Of a stretch of DNA of 64,000 nt, positions 8,763-17,613 are shown in pieces. The position numbers and the translations under genes are program-made. Location of the stretch: the NCBI RefSeq assembly GCF_027594785.1, contig NZ_CP075584.1, forward strand, positions 1,426,001 to 1,490,000. The letters are read 5' to 3'. Below the pieces are notes generated by a model, which did no database searches, had not been told where the DNA came from, and saw only the letters and a list, made by a program, of their open reading frames with translations. Origin of the DNA: Cryobacterium breve. GTDB taxonomy: Bacteria; Actinomycetota; Actinomycetes; Actinomycetales; Microbacteriaceae. The first letter of the stretch is position 1; every line of letters begins with the position of its first letter.

Positions 8763-9632
8763 ATGAAGATCACGGATGCTCTTCCCCTGTCCCAGCCGTC
8801 GTCGCCCCGGACGCTCGCGCAGCCGCCCCTGACCTCCAACGTCACGGCCCTGCCCGCGCCACCCGCCCCCGGCGGGGTCGCCTCGATCCAGAAGACGCTC
8901 GCGATCCTCGAGATCGTCGCCGAGCGCGGCGGGGCCACGGCGAAGGAGGTCTCGGCGAGCCTCGGCTACCCGCTGCCGACCGTGTACCGGCTCATGCAGA
9001 CGCTCGTGCAGAGCGACTACCTCGTGCACATCCGCCGGGAGCGCAAGTTCGAACTCGGCTACAAACTGCACCAGCTCGGCGTCTCGCTGCATCGCCAGAT
9101 CGGGGTGCCCACCGAGGTGCGCACCGAGATCGCCCGCCTGCACCGCAGCGCCCGGGCGGCCGCGTACTTCGCCGTGTACCGGGGGGCGGATGTCGTCGTC
9201 ACGTACATCGTGGATTCCCCGGCCGCCCCGCGCCTCACCCCGTTGAGCTTCGGTTTCCACGAGGCCGCGCATGCGACCGCGTTCGGCAAGATCATGCTCA
9301 GCGGCATGAGCGGCGAGCAGCGCGACCAGTACCTCGATGCTCATGGGTTGTTACGGCTCACCCCGGCGACCATCACCGAGCGCGGAGAACTGGAGCGCCA
9401 GCTCGAGTCGATCTCCCGGTCGCACGTGGCCTGGGAACACGAGGAGTTCGTCCCTGGCATGACGTGCGCCGCCGTCGGCGTGCGCAACTCCGCCGGCCTG
9501 CTCGTCGGCTCGGTCGCGATCTCGGCCAGGGCCGCCACGATCGCGACCCGCGAACGCGACCTCGAGCGGATGCTGCGCGGGACCGCCGCCGGACTCTCGC
9601 GGTACTTCCGCTCCGGCAGCGTCCGGCGCTGA
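8763..9632 (+). CDS. IclR-family transcriptional regulator
   Basis: 289-residue regulator, probably of gldA and the neighbouring oxidoreductases. After an unusual Pro-rich tail of about 38 residues, the winged helix reads SIQKTLAILEIVAERGGATAKEVSASLGYPLPTVYRLMQ (in pieces), followed by the IclR effector domain with ATAFGKIMLSGM and GMTCAAVGVRNSAGLLVGSVAIS. ATG 8763 is chosen over an upstream in-frame ATG at 8730. The long N-terminal extension is longer than usual for the family, so a start nearer SIQKTL cannot be excluded. Divergent from gldA. Confidence 0.9.
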   Translation: MKITDALPLSQPSSPRTLAQPPLTSNVTALPAPPAPGGVASIQKTLAILEIVAERGGATAKEVSASLGYPLPTVYRLMQTLVQSDYLVHIRRERKFELGYKLHQLGVSLHRQIGVPTEVRTEIARLHRSARAAAYFAVYRGADVVVTYIVDSPAAPRLTPLSFGFHEAAHATAFGKIMLSGMSGEQRDQYLDAHGLLRLTPATITERGELERQLESISRSHVAWEHEEFVPGMTCAAVGVRNSAGLLVGSVAISARAATIATRERDLERMLRGTAAGLSRYFRSGSVRR

Positions 9633-9646
9633 GCATCCGCTCACCT

Positions 9647-9731
9647 AACCAATTCGACGGAGATTTTGTCCGGAGAGCGCTTAGATCGGGCTCCCACGCG
9701 CCAGAAACTCGAAAACTCCGTCGAATTGGTT
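9647..9731. repeat. 85-bp palindromic element, family A copy 3 (intergenic)
   Basis: Ends AACCAATTCGACGGAG and CTCCGTCGAATTGGTT, 85 bp, between the convergent IclR and PEBP genes. The inner part (CGCTTAGATCGGGCTCCCAC) differs from copies 1-2 but is shared with copy 4, so there are two sub-types. Confidence 0.9.
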
Positions 9732-9747
9732 AGGGCGGGGCGAGCGG

Positions 9748-10294
9748 TTAGCGGGCCTCCCACCAGGGGGTGATCACGGCGCGGGCGAGGGTGTGCCCGC
9801 CGAGGTTGAAGGTGAGGAACGCGGGCGTCGACGTCTCCGGAATGCCGATGGTGTCGACGTCGAGGGCGTGCACGGCGATGTAGTAGTTGTGCCGCCCGTG
9901 GCCGGCCGGCGGGGCCGCACCGAGGTAGCGCCGGAGACTGGCATCGTTCGTGAGCCTGCCAGGCGCCGGGCGGCAGGGTCGTGCTGTTCTCCTCCCCCGC
10001 CCCGGTGGGCAGGCTTGTCGTCGTCGCGGGGATGTCGGCGACGGCCCAGTGCCAGAATCCGCTCCCCGTCGGGGCGAGCGGGTCGTACACCGTGACCGCG
10101 AAGCTCCTGGTCCCTGCCGGGAACCCGCTCCAGTGCAGTTCTGGGGACGTGTCGCTTCCGCCGGCGCCGAAGATCCCGCTGCGTTGCGGCGGGGCGAGTT
10201 CCTCGCCGTTCTTCACGTCGGTGGATTCGAGGGTGAAGGTCGGCACCTCGCCGATCTGGTCGTATGGGGTTCTCATCATCTGGTCGTGGGTCAT
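9748..10294 (-). CDS. YbhB/YbcL-family (PEBP-like) protein, frame broken as given
   Basis: Phosphatidylethanolamine-binding-protein fold of the bacterial YbhB/YbcL type; molecular role in bacteria unclear. Family features seen are [34 protein letters not shown] (in pieces) and the C-terminal [17 protein letters not shown] 10294 is preceded by AAGGAG about 10 nt upstream. The frame breaks at GAGCCTG (9952-9958): LPPGAWQ continues as [20 protein letters not shown] if CAGGCTC is CAGCTC, giving about 181 residues. Last gene of a four-gene minus-strand run with the GMC oxidoreductase and ADH. Confidence 0.85.
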
Positions 10295-10346
10295 GGTGCG
10301 CACTCTCCTTGTCGGGGCGTGGGGACGGGTCGGTGGCAGGCGCCGG

Positions 10347-11912
10347 TCAGAGGGACCGGTTGGCGAGCTGTTCGGCGATGTGGTCGGCCTGCCGGATGGC
10401 GAGGGCCACGATCGTGAGGGTGGGGTTCGCCGCGGCGCCGGTCGTGAAGACAGAACCGTCGCTCACGAACAGGTTCGGCACATCGTGGGCACGCCCGAAC
10501 TTGTTCACCACGCCGTCCTCCGGTCGCGCACTCATCCGGCTCGTGCCGAGGTTGTGCGTGGACGGATAGGGCGGGGTGCGGTGCGCCGAGATCGACCCGA
10601 CCGCGTCGTAGAGCAGCTCGGCCTGGCGGTAGCCGTGGTCGCGCATGGCGACGTCGTTCGGGTGGTCGTCGAAGTTCACGTTCGCGACCGGCAGGCCTGC
10701 GGCATCCGTGACCGAGCCGTTGAGGGTGATCCGGTTGGTCTCCTGCGGCATGTCCTCACCGACGATCCAGAGACCGGCAGTGTGGGCGTAGCCGTCGAGG
10801 ATCGAGGTGAAGTCGCGCCCCCACGAACCCGGGTCCGCGAAGGCTGCGAGGAATGCAGGCCCGAGCGAGAGGGTTTCGAGGTAGTACCTGCCGGCGAAGC
10901 CGCGGCGCTCGTCGTGGCGCGCCTCGTCCGCGATGATCCCGGCCATGGTCTCGCCGCGATAGGAGTGAACCGGGTCGGGGAACTGGGCGTAGACGGAGCC
11001 GGTGGTGTGCCGCATGTAGTTGCGGCCGACCTGGCCGGAGGAGTTGGCGAGACCGTCCGGGAACAGCGAGCTCGCACTGAGCAGCAGCAGTCGCGGCGTC
11101 TCGATCGAATTCCCGGCGACGCACACGATCCGTGCGCGCTGCCGGTGCAGACCGCCGGCCGCATCGAGGTAGAGCACGGCGTCGGCGCGCCCGGTCTGGT
11201 CGTGGGTGATCTGCACGGCCTGGCTGAGCGGGCGCAGGTCGAGGTGACCGGTCGCCCCCGCCCGGGGGATCTCGCGCACGAGGGTGCTCCACTTCGCGCC
11301 GGACTTGTCGCCCTGGAAGTTGAAGCCGTCCTGCACGGATGCCGGGCGCCCGTCGTACGGCTCGGCGTTCGTCGCGTACGGACCGGTCGCGTAGAAGTTG
11401 TAGCCGACCCGGGCGGCGCCGTTCGCGAACACCTTGTAGTTGTTGTTGGCGGGCAGCGCGGCGCGACCGTGCCGGTGCGTCGAGCCCATCGCGATCTCGG
11501 CGCGGTCGTAGTACGGAGCCAGTTCGGCGAGGGTGAGCGGCCAGTCGAGCAGGTTCGCGCCGTCGATCGCCCCGTACGTGCTCCGAGCCTGGAATTCGTG
11601 GGCGAGGAACCGCGGCGTCGCGCCGGACCAGTGGGTGGTGCTGCCGCCGACCGCCTTGACGATCCAGGCCGGCAGGTTCGGGAAGTCACGCGCGATGCGC
11701 CAGGAACCGCTCGTCGTGCGCGGATCGAGCCAGGCCATCTGGGAGAACGCGGCCCACTCGTCGTTGACGTATTCGTCATTCGTGATGTGCGGGCCGGCCT
11801 CGAGCACGACGACCTTGATCCCCCGGGCGGTGAGCTCATAGGCGAGGGTGCCACCGCCCGCGCCGGAGCCGATGATGACGACGGCCTCCTCGTCGTGATC
11901 GATGGCGGTCAT
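10347..11912 (-). CDS. GMC-family FAD oxidoreductase (gluconate 2-dehydrogenase-like large subunit)
   Basis: 521-residue flavoprotein that oxidises a sugar, polyol or sugar acid. The Rossmann FAD motif [15 protein letters not shown] is at residues 13-27, followed by [11 protein letters not shown]. The conserved GMC C-terminal segment [21 protein letters not shown] is present, preceded by an HNLGTSRM active-site-like stretch. Its ATG overlaps the stop of the subunit 3-like gene (ATGA), so the two products are probably made together as a complex. No Tat signal is visible in this subunit and no cytochrome c partner is in the window, so the electron acceptor is unknown. Confidence 0.88.
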   Translation of the reverse strand: MTAIDHDEEAVVIIGSGAGGGTLAYELTARGIKVVVLEAGPHITNDEYVNDEWAAFSQMAWLDPRTTSGSWRIARDFPNLPAWIVKAVGGSTTHWSGATPRFLAHEFQARSTYGAIDGANLLDWPLTLAELAPYYDRAEIAMGSTHRHGRAALPANNNYKVFANGAARVGYNFYATGPYATNAEPYDGRPASVQDGFNFQGDKSGAKWSTLVREIPRAGATGHLDLRPLSQAVQITHDQTGRADAVLYLDAAGGLHRQRARIVCVAGNSIETPRLLLLSASSLFPDGLANSSGQVGRNYMRHTTGSVYAQFPDPVHSYRGETMAGIIADEARHDERRGFAGRYYLETLSLGPAFLAAFADPGSWGRDFTSILDGYAHTAGLWIVGEDMPQETNRITLNGSVTDAAGLPVANVNFDDHPNDVAMRDHGYRQAELLYDAVGSISAHRTPPYPSTHNLGTSRMSARPEDGVVNKFGRAHDVPNLFVSDGSVFTTGAAANPTLTIVALAIRQADHIAEQLANRSL

Positions 11913-12464
11913 TTCGTCACCTCGTCCCTGGTCGAAGCGGATTCCGCCGGCCCACTCGCCGCACCGACCTGCCGGGTGAGCGGGCCGATCTCGACGTGGT
12001 TCAGCTCGCCGGTGTATTCCTCGATCCGCGGCTCCGGGAGCCAGTCGAGGTCGTTGAAGCCGCGGGTGAGGTAGCCGCCCTTGTCGAAGGACGCGCCCTC
12101 ATAGCCGAGCGCCTCCCAGACCTCCGGGAGGTTGTACAGGGTCAGCACGGTGTTGGCGCGGACGAAGGCGAAGAATTCGGTGTGCTCGATCGCGCGCAGG
12201 CGAGCCGTGGCATCCATCGCATTGAGGTCGAGGAAGGCGCCGGCCGGAAGGGTGTCGAGGCTCGCGAGGCCGGACGACAGGGCGAGGAAGTGCCGGGGCG
12301 ATTTCTCAGCGAGCGCGATCAGGGCGTCTGCGGTCTTCTCGTACGCGGTATCCGGCAGCTGCGCGTGCGGGAATGCGACCCGGATCACGCGCACGAGCAA
12401 GACGCGTGCCCGCGGGGGAGTCGAGGAAGGCGCTCGGGGTTTCCGAGGTTTCGAGGAACGTCAC
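11909..12464 (-). CDS. Gluconate 2-dehydrogenase subunit 3-like protein, frame broken as given
   Basis: Small partner of the GMC oxidoreductase. The main frame carries RVIRVAFPHAQLPDTAYEKTADALIALA and EALGYEGASFDKGGYLTRGFNDLDW, typical of the subunit 3 family. The only good ribosome site (AAGGAG) precedes GTG 12464, whose frame reads VTFLETSETPSAFLDSP and joins the main frame if the G5 run at 12414-12418 is G4, giving about 184 residues. As given the shorter frame starts near 12400. No Tat motif is seen in the corrected N-terminus. Gene order and 4-nt overlap with the GMC gene support a two-subunit dehydrogenase. Confidence 0.72.
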
Positions 12465-12557
12465 TGGTGGTCTCCTTCGGATGGATCGGGATGGATCGGG
12501 GCGGGTCGGGATCGGGGTGAGTGGAGCGCGCGACCGCACGACGGCGGCGCGAGGGCC

Positions 12558-13598
12558 TCACATGGTGCGACCGGGCACGAGGATGCCGCGGCCGACCAGG
12601 CGGCCGCTCTCGAGGTCGGCGATCGCGTCGTTGGCGGCCTCGAGCGGGTAGACGGCGGTATGCAGGGTCACCTTGCCCTGCGCGGTGAGGGTCATCAGTT
12701 CGACCAGGTCGGTGTACGTGCCGACAAGGTTGCCGATCACGTTGATCTCGCGCGAGATGATCTCGATCGTCGGCAGGCTGACCGTGCCGCCGTAGCCGAT
12801 CACGTAGTGCGAACCGCGGTTCCGGAGCAGCTTCGGGGCGAGCAGTTCCGCCCCGCGTTCGCCGACGAAGTCGAAGACGATGTGCGCGCCACCGCCGGTG
12901 ATCTCGGCGACGGCCTTCTCCACCGCCGCATCGCTCGTCGCGAGCACGGTGTGATGGGCGCCGATCTGACCGGCGAGCTCGAGGGCCGCCTCGGAGCGGT
13001 CGACGACGGTGATTTCCGCGCTCGTGATCGCCGCGAGGCTCTGCACGCCGATGTGCCCGAGTCCGCCGGAGCCGATCACGACGGCGTGGCTCCCGGGAAA
13101 GAGCACCGGGGCGGCCTTCCGCACGGCGTGGTACGCGGTGAGTCCGGCATCCGCCAGCGCGGCCACGTCGCGGGGCTGGAGTGCGGGGTCGAGCTTGACG
13201 ACGGCGCGCGCGTTCGTGCGCAACACCTCGGCCATGCCGCCGTCGACGTTGATGCCGGGGAACGTGGCGTTCTCGCAGTGCGAGTCCTGGCCCTCCCGGC
13301 AGGCGGGGCAGAGACCGCAGCTGGTGAGCGGATGCATGATGACCGTGTCGCCGACCGCGACGTTGTGCACGGCCGAGCCGCAGGCCCGCACCCAGCCGGC
13401 ATTCTCGTGGCCGAGAATGTACGGCAGGTGCGGGTGCTGGATCGGATCCCACTGGCCCTCGATGATGTGCAGGTCGGTACGGCAGAGTCCGGCGGCGCCG
13501 ACGTCGACGAGCACGTCCCAGGGGCCGAGGATCTCGGGCTCCGGGACCTCGTCGAGGGTCGGATTCGCGCCATAGGAATGGATCCGGACAGCCTTCAC
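12558..13598 (-). CDS. Zinc-dependent NAD(P)-dependent alcohol dehydrogenase (MDR family)
   Basis: 346-residue medium-chain dehydrogenase. Catalytic zinc ligands lie in AAGLCRTDLH and the LGHENAGWV segment (GHE). The structural-zinc loop has the four cysteines in CGLCPACREGQDSHC. Cofactor motif is IGSGGLGHIGVQ. GTG 13598 is preceded by AGGAGG, so the longer upstream frame is rejected. The 65-bp cluster of TITSAEITVVDRS and GAHIVFDFVG is usual for the class. First gene of the ADH-subunit 3-GMC-PEBP run; its promoter region holds an operator that matches the one beside the IclR gene. Confidence 0.9.
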   Translation of the reverse strand: MKAVRIHSYGANPTLDEVPEPEILGPWDVLVDVGAAGLCRTDLHIIEGQWDPIQHPHLPYILGHENAGWVRACGSAVHNVAVGDTVIMHPLTSCGLCPACREGQDSHCENATFPGINVDGGMAEVLRTNARAVVKLDPALQPRDVAALADAGLTAYHAVRKAAPVLFPGSHAVVIGSGGLGHIGVQSLAAITSAEITVVDRSEAALELAGQIGAHHTVLATSDAAVEKAVAEITGGGAHIVFDFVGERGAELLAPKLLRNRGSHYVIGYGGTVSLPTIEIISREINVIGNLVGTYTDLVELMTLTAQGKVTLHTAVYPLEAANDAIADLESGRLVGRGILVPGRTM

Positions 13599-13718
13599 CG
13601 TGACCTCCTGTATCCCGCGACTTCGTTCCGGGCGGCAGTGCCCGGTTGCCGCAACCCGGAGGGGCGGCACGAGATGGTTCATACTCTGCGGCACTCGCCC
13701 CGGTGGAGAAAGCGCTCC

Positions 13719-13735
13719 TCTCACCCCGTGAGAAG
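13719..13735. promoter_or_regulatory. Inverted-repeat operator between ADH operon and AKR gene
   Basis: TCTCACCCCGTGAGAAG holds TCTCAC-CCC-GTGAGA, a perfect 15-bp inverted repeat, and matches the site at 8672-8688 in 14 of 17 positions. It lies in the divergent promoter region of the ADH operon and an aldo/keto reductase, so both sides may belong to the IclR regulon. Confidence 0.5.
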
Positions 13736-13852
13736 CGCGCATCCGGTCGGGCCGCCCCTTCCGCGAAATCGGGTGAATCGTCGTTCTGGCCGTGTCCAAC
13801 CGACGATCCACCCGCTTTCGCGGAAAGCTGCAGGGCCGGTTTAATGGAGCTA

Positions 13853-14677
13853 TGACCTCTTCACCCGTTCTGCAGTTCCACGACGGCCACTCGATCCCGC
13901 AGGCTCGGGCTCGGGGTCTACAAGATTCCGGAGGCGGCCGCGGCCGATGCGGTGCAGGTGGCGCTCGAGTCCGGCTACCGGCACGTCGACACGGCGGCGC
14001 TCTATGCCAACGAGGCAGGCGTCGGCCAGGGCATCGCCAGGGCAGGACTCCCCCGCGGCGACGTCTTCGTGACGACGAAGGTGTGGAACGCCGACCAGGG
14101 CTACGACAGCACCCTGCGCGCCTTCGATGAGAGTCTTGGCAAGCTCGGCCTCGACTACGTCGACCTGTACCTGATCCACTGGCCGGCGCCGCGCCAGGAC
14201 AGGTACGTCGATACCTGGCGGGCCCTCGAGACGATCCGCGCCGACGGGCGCGCCCGCTCGATCGGGGTGTCCAATTTCCACCCGCACCACCTCGACCGGC
14301 TCCTCGCCGAGACCGAGGTGGTTCCCGTGGTGAACCAGATCGAACTGCACCCGTGGCTGCAGCAGGCGGATGCCCGTGCCTACGACGCGGCCCACGGCAT
14401 CCTCACCGAAGACTGGTCGCCCCTCGCCCGCGGCCGGGCGATCGGTGACCCGACGCTCGAGGCCATCGGCGCACGTTACGGCAAGTCGGCCGCGCAGGTC
14501 GTGATCCGCTGGCACCTCGAGCTCGGCGACATCGTGATCCCGAAGTCGGTGACGCCATCGCGCATCCGGGAAAATCTCGACGTCTTCGACTTCGCCCTCG
14601 ACGCGGCCGACCTCGCCGCAATCGCGACCCTCGACTCCGGAGAGCGCACCGGCCGCGACCCCGACGACCTCGACTGA
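13853..14677 (+). CDS. Aldo/keto reductase (2,5-diketo-D-gluconate reductase-like), frame broken as given
   Basis: NADPH-dependent AKR of the AKR5 type, reducing aldehydes, ketones or keto-sugars. Catalytic tetrad residues are seen in GYRHVDTA(ALY), the VTTKVWN lysine and LIHWP histidine; cofactor-binding segment IPKSVTPSRIRENLDVFDF is near the C-terminus. The N-terminus MTSSPVLQFHDGHSIPQ is separated from LGLGVYKIPEAAAADAV by a frame shift at CAGGCTC (13900-13906); as CAGCTC it gives one protein of about 274 residues. The ATG follows GGAG closely. Divergent from the ADH operon across the shared operator. Confidence 0.88.
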
Positions 14678-14723
14678 CCCCCACGCCCACGAGCGACCGG
14701 CGCCCACGAGCATCCGCGAGCAT

Positions 14724-14788
14724 CCGCGAGAGTACACTTTTGGCCCTTTAAACCTCGGGTTTAAAGGGCCAAAAGTGTACTCTCGCGG
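14724..14788. repeat. 65-bp near-perfect palindrome, family B copy 2
   Basis: Same 65-bp structure as 7307-7371, with one arm position and the loop different (CTCGG here). It lies between two convergent aldo/keto reductase genes. Confidence 0.9.
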
Positions 14789-14826
14789 AAAGGCGGAGGC
14801 GCGGAAACGCGGGCGCTGGGCGCTGG

Positions 14827-15813
14827 CTACCAGCGCGGGTGGATCTGGGCGCGGAGGAGGCGGTCGTAGATGTCGCGGACGCCGGCGAGGAACTCCGCGC
14901 TGAGCGCGGGGACCGACCCGGCCGCCGCGTTGCCCTGCGCCTGCGTGATCGAGCGCGCGCCGGGGATGACGGCGCTCACGCCGTCCTGCTGGGCGACCCA
15001 GGCGAGCGCGGCCTGCGCGGGCGTGAGCCCGGCCGGCACGAGGGCGGCGAACTCGGCGGCCGCGGTGAGGCCGGTCTCGTAGTCCACGCCGGAGAAGGTC
15101 TCGCCGACGTCGAAGTGGCTGCCGTCGCGGTTGTAGTTGCGGTGGTCGTTCTCGGCGAAGGTCGTGGCGCGGGTGTACTTGCCGGTGAGCAGCCCGCTCG
15201 CGAGCGGGACCCTGGCGATGATGCCGACCCCGGCCGCGCGGGCGGCGGGGAGCACGGCGTCGAGCGGCTTGAGCCGGAACGCGTTCAGGATGATCTGCAC
15301 GGTCGCGGTGCCCGGGCGGGCAATCGCGGCGAGGGCCTGGTCGCAGGTCTCCACGCTGAAGCCGTACGCCGCGATGGTGCCGTCGGCGACGAGGGTGTCG
15401 AGCGCGTCGTAGACCTCGCCCGATTCGACGACCGCGCTCGGCGGGCAGTGCAGCTGCACGAGGTCGAGGGTGTCCACGCCGAGGTTGCGACGCGAGCGTT
15501 CGGTCCAGGCCCGGAAGTTGGCGAGCACGTAGTTCTCGGCGAGCTGGTCGACGCGGCGGCCCATCTTGGTCGCGACCGTGATCCCGGCGTCTGCGCCGGC
15601 GGAGGCGAGATAGCGCCCGATGATCTGTTCGCTGCGTCCGTCGCCGTAGACGTCCGCGGTGTCGAAGAAGGTGACCCCGGCGTCGGCGGATGCCGCGAGC
15701 ACTGCGGTCGCATCGGCCTCGCTGACGTTCCCCCAGTCCGCTCCGAGTTGCCACGTTCCGAGCCCGATGACGGAGACGGTTCGGCCGGTTCTTCCCAGGG
15801 TGCGTGTGTCCAT
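14827..15813 (-). CDS. Aldo/keto reductase (AKR11/Tas-like)
   Basis: 328-residue NADP-dependent reductase with a complete AKR barrel. RTVSVIGLGTWQLG opens the fold; FFDTADVYGDGRSEQ holds catalytic Asp and Tyr; the lysine is in VATKMGRRVD and the His in LVQLHCPP. Cofactor-binding residues lie in VIPGARSITQAQGN near the C-terminus. ATG 15813. Only 9 bp follow the upstream membrane-protein gene, so the pair probably shares the TetR-controlled promoter. Unlike the plus-strand AKR it is uninterrupted; the two are not close paralogues. Confidence 0.9.
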   Translation of the reverse strand: MDTRTLGRTGRTVSVIGLGTWQLGADWGNVSEADATAVLAASADAGVTFFDTADVYGDGRSEQIIGRYLASAGADAGITVATKMGRRVDQLAENYVLANFRAWTERSRRNLGVDTLDLVQLHCPPSAVVESGEVYDALDTLVADGTIAAYGFSVETCDQALAAIARPGTATVQIILNAFRLKPLDAVLPAARAAGVGIIARVPLASGLLTGKYTRATTFAENDHRNYNRDGSHFDVGETFSGVDYETGLTAAAEFAALVPAGLTPAQAALAWVAQQDGVSAVIPGARSITQAQGNAAAGSVPALSAEFLAGVRDIYDRLLRAQIHPRW

Positions 15814-15822
15814 GTCCCCAGC

Positions 15823-16881
15823 TTATGCGGCGCGCACGACATCGGTCTCGAGGGCACCCTCAACGTGCACGACCTCCTGGTTGCGGAAGTGCCCGATCAT
15901 CGCGAGGACCACCCCTGCCGATGCCCAGCCGACGAGGACGAGCCAGGGGAACAGGGCATCCGCCGCGGGGAAATACGACAGGTCGCGCAATAACGAGACG
16001 GATGCCCCCGGCACGAACCACTGTCCGACCGCACCCCACGGCTCGGGCAGGAACTGCAGCGGCTGGGCCGCCGCCGAGATCGGATTGGCGACAAAGAGGG
16101 TGATCACGGCTCCGACGCCGATGCCCGCCGTGCCGATCGCGGCATTCAGCCCGACGATGAGCGAACTGGTCCCGAGCAGGGCGAGGGCGATCGCCAGCAG
16201 GTTCAGGACGGCATCCCCCTGGAGCGCGCCGTACCAGCCCTGCATGACCGCCACGATGAGGCACGACGCCAGGATCGTGTACGCCCCGAGGGCGAACAGG
16301 CGCCGCCAGGTGCCGACGACGAGCAGGGACACCAGCACGCCGCCGAGCATGCCGCCCAGGGCGAGCGGGAACGCCGCCGACGCGAGGCCGGCACCGCGGG
16401 CGTCGGTGGCTGCGAGGGGCACGACATCCGTCACGGACACCGTCACAGCGGGGGGCGCCGGCTGGCCGGCAGCGGCCGCACCGGCTGCCGCGGCCTGGTT
16501 GGCCTGGGATTGCACCTGGAGCGCCACGGCCTGGAAGATCTGGCTCAGGGCCGCACCGTTCGCCGAGGCGGTCAGTACCTCGGGCGGCGCACTCAGGACG
16601 ATGGCCCCGTAAACGTCTCGTGATTCGATCTGCGCCACGGCGTCGGCGCGGTCGGTGGCGGGGGCGACCGTGAAGGTGCCCTCCGCCTCGAGTGCCTCGG
16701 TGATCGCCGCGACCTGCGCGGTCGGTCCGGAAACGGCGAGCGGGATGTTGTGCACGGTGCTGGTCTTCGCGGGCCACGTGAAGGCGAGCAGCAGCACGCC
16801 GACGATGAGCGCCGCGCCGAGGGCGATGCCGATGGTCCGACCCCATCGCGTGTGCGGCCGCGCCGCCGGGGACTGTGACAT
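15823..16881 (-). CDS. Multi-pass membrane protein, ABC-2/YhgE-like
   Basis: 352-residue membrane protein of uncertain function. One helix near the N-terminus (IGIALGAALIVGVLLLAF) is followed by an extracytoplasmic region of about 130 residues (NIPLAVSGPTAQVAAIT, DVYGAIVLSAPPEV), then about five or six helices, the layout of YhgE/Pip and ABC-2 permease relatives. This family is often involved in export or secretion, but no ATPase partner is adjacent. It lies divergent to a TetR gene with a palindromic operator in the 141-bp gap, so it is probably repressed by that regulator, as for many efflux proteins. Confidence 0.6.
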   Translation of the reverse strand: MSQSPAARPHTRWGRTIGIALGAALIVGVLLLAFTWPAKTSTVHNIPLAVSGPTAQVAAITEALEAEGTFTVAPATDRADAVAQIESRDVYGAIVLSAPPEVLTASANGAALSQIFQAVALQVQSQANQAAAAGAAAAGQPAPPAVTVSVTDVVPLAATDARGAGLASAAFPLALGGMLGGVLVSLLVVGTWRRLFALGAYTILASCLIVAVMQGWYGALQGDAVLNLLAIALALLGTSSLIVGLNAAIGTAGIGVGAVITLFVANPISAAAQPLQFLPEPWGAVGQWFVPGASVSLLRDLSYFPAADALFPWLVLVGWASAGVVLAMIGHFRNQEVVHVEGALETDVVRAA

Positions 16882-16934
16882 GTCTGACTCCTCTGGTGCC
16901 GGGTCGCGCCCGGGCCTGTCATTTCCAGATAAAA

Positions 16935-16948
16935 AACGAATGTTCGTT
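16935..16948. promoter_or_regulatory. TetR-type palindromic operator
   Basis: AACGAA-TG-TTCGTT is a perfect inverted repeat in an AT-rich patch (AAAAAACGAATGTTCGTTCT) between the divergent TetR gene and the membrane-protein gene. Position and symmetry point to the TetR protein as ligand. Confidence 0.65.
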
Positions 16949-17022
16949 CTTTATTGTGCGAGCGCATGGGAGACTTGTCAAGGGTCGGAATCGAAGGGCC
17001 CCGACGACGAACGGAGGCTCAC

Positions 17023-17613
17023 GTGCCGAAAGTCACCCAGGAACATCGCGACGCGCGTCGCCTCCAGATTGCCGTCGCCGCCCTGCGCTGTTTCGCGCGC
17101 TCGGGAATCAGGGGCACCACGATGGCCGACATCATCGCCGAATCCGGACTCTCCGCCGGGGCGATCTACGGCCACTTCGCGAGCAAGGAGGACATCGTCC
17201 GGGCGGCCTCGAGGGAGATCCTCGAGAACCGGATCGCCGAGGTCTCCGAGCTCGCCGCCCTCAGCCCCCTCCCTGCGCCGGGCGCCGTGCTCAACGCCAT
17301 CCTGACCGGCGTCCGCCGGGATGTCGGCGACCCGCGCATTCTGGTGCAGGTCTGGGCCGAGGCCATGACGGACCCGGTGCTGCACGCGACCGCGTCAGAC
17401 ACCATGCTCGCGTTCCGTGCCCTGCTAGCCGAGTACCTCACGGACTGGTTCGTCGAACACGGCGTGCCCGACGCCGAGGCCCGTCCGAGGGCTTCCCGTT
17501 ACGCGCCGTTGATGATCTCGCTCATCCAGGGCTTCATCGTGCAGTCGGCGATCATCCCCGATTTCGACGGTGACGGCTACCTCGAGGCGATCGAGGGATT
17601 CGCCCTGTCCTGA
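17023..17613 (+). CDS. TetR/AcrR-family transcriptional regulator
   Basis: 196-residue repressor. The N-terminal HTH reads RLQIAVAALRCFARSGIRGTT, MADIIAESGLSAGAIYGHF and SKEDI, typical TetR helices 1-4. The C-terminal ligand domain resembles the TetR_C_6/BetI class. GTG 17023 lies 7 nt after ACGGAGG; the longer frame from 16954 has no such site. Divergent from the membrane-protein/AKR pair, with the operator at 16935-16948 between. Its 3' end overlaps the convergent hydrolase gene by 37 bp. Confidence 0.9.
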   Translation: MPKVTQEHRDARRLQIAVAALRCFARSGIRGTTMADIIAESGLSAGAIYGHFASKEDIVRAASREILENRIAEVSELAALSPLPAPGAVLNAILTGVRRDVGDPRILVQVWAEAMTDPVLHATASDTMLAFRALLAEYLTDWFVEHGVPDAEARPRASRYAPLMISLIQGFIVQSAIIPDFDGDGYLEAIEGFALS

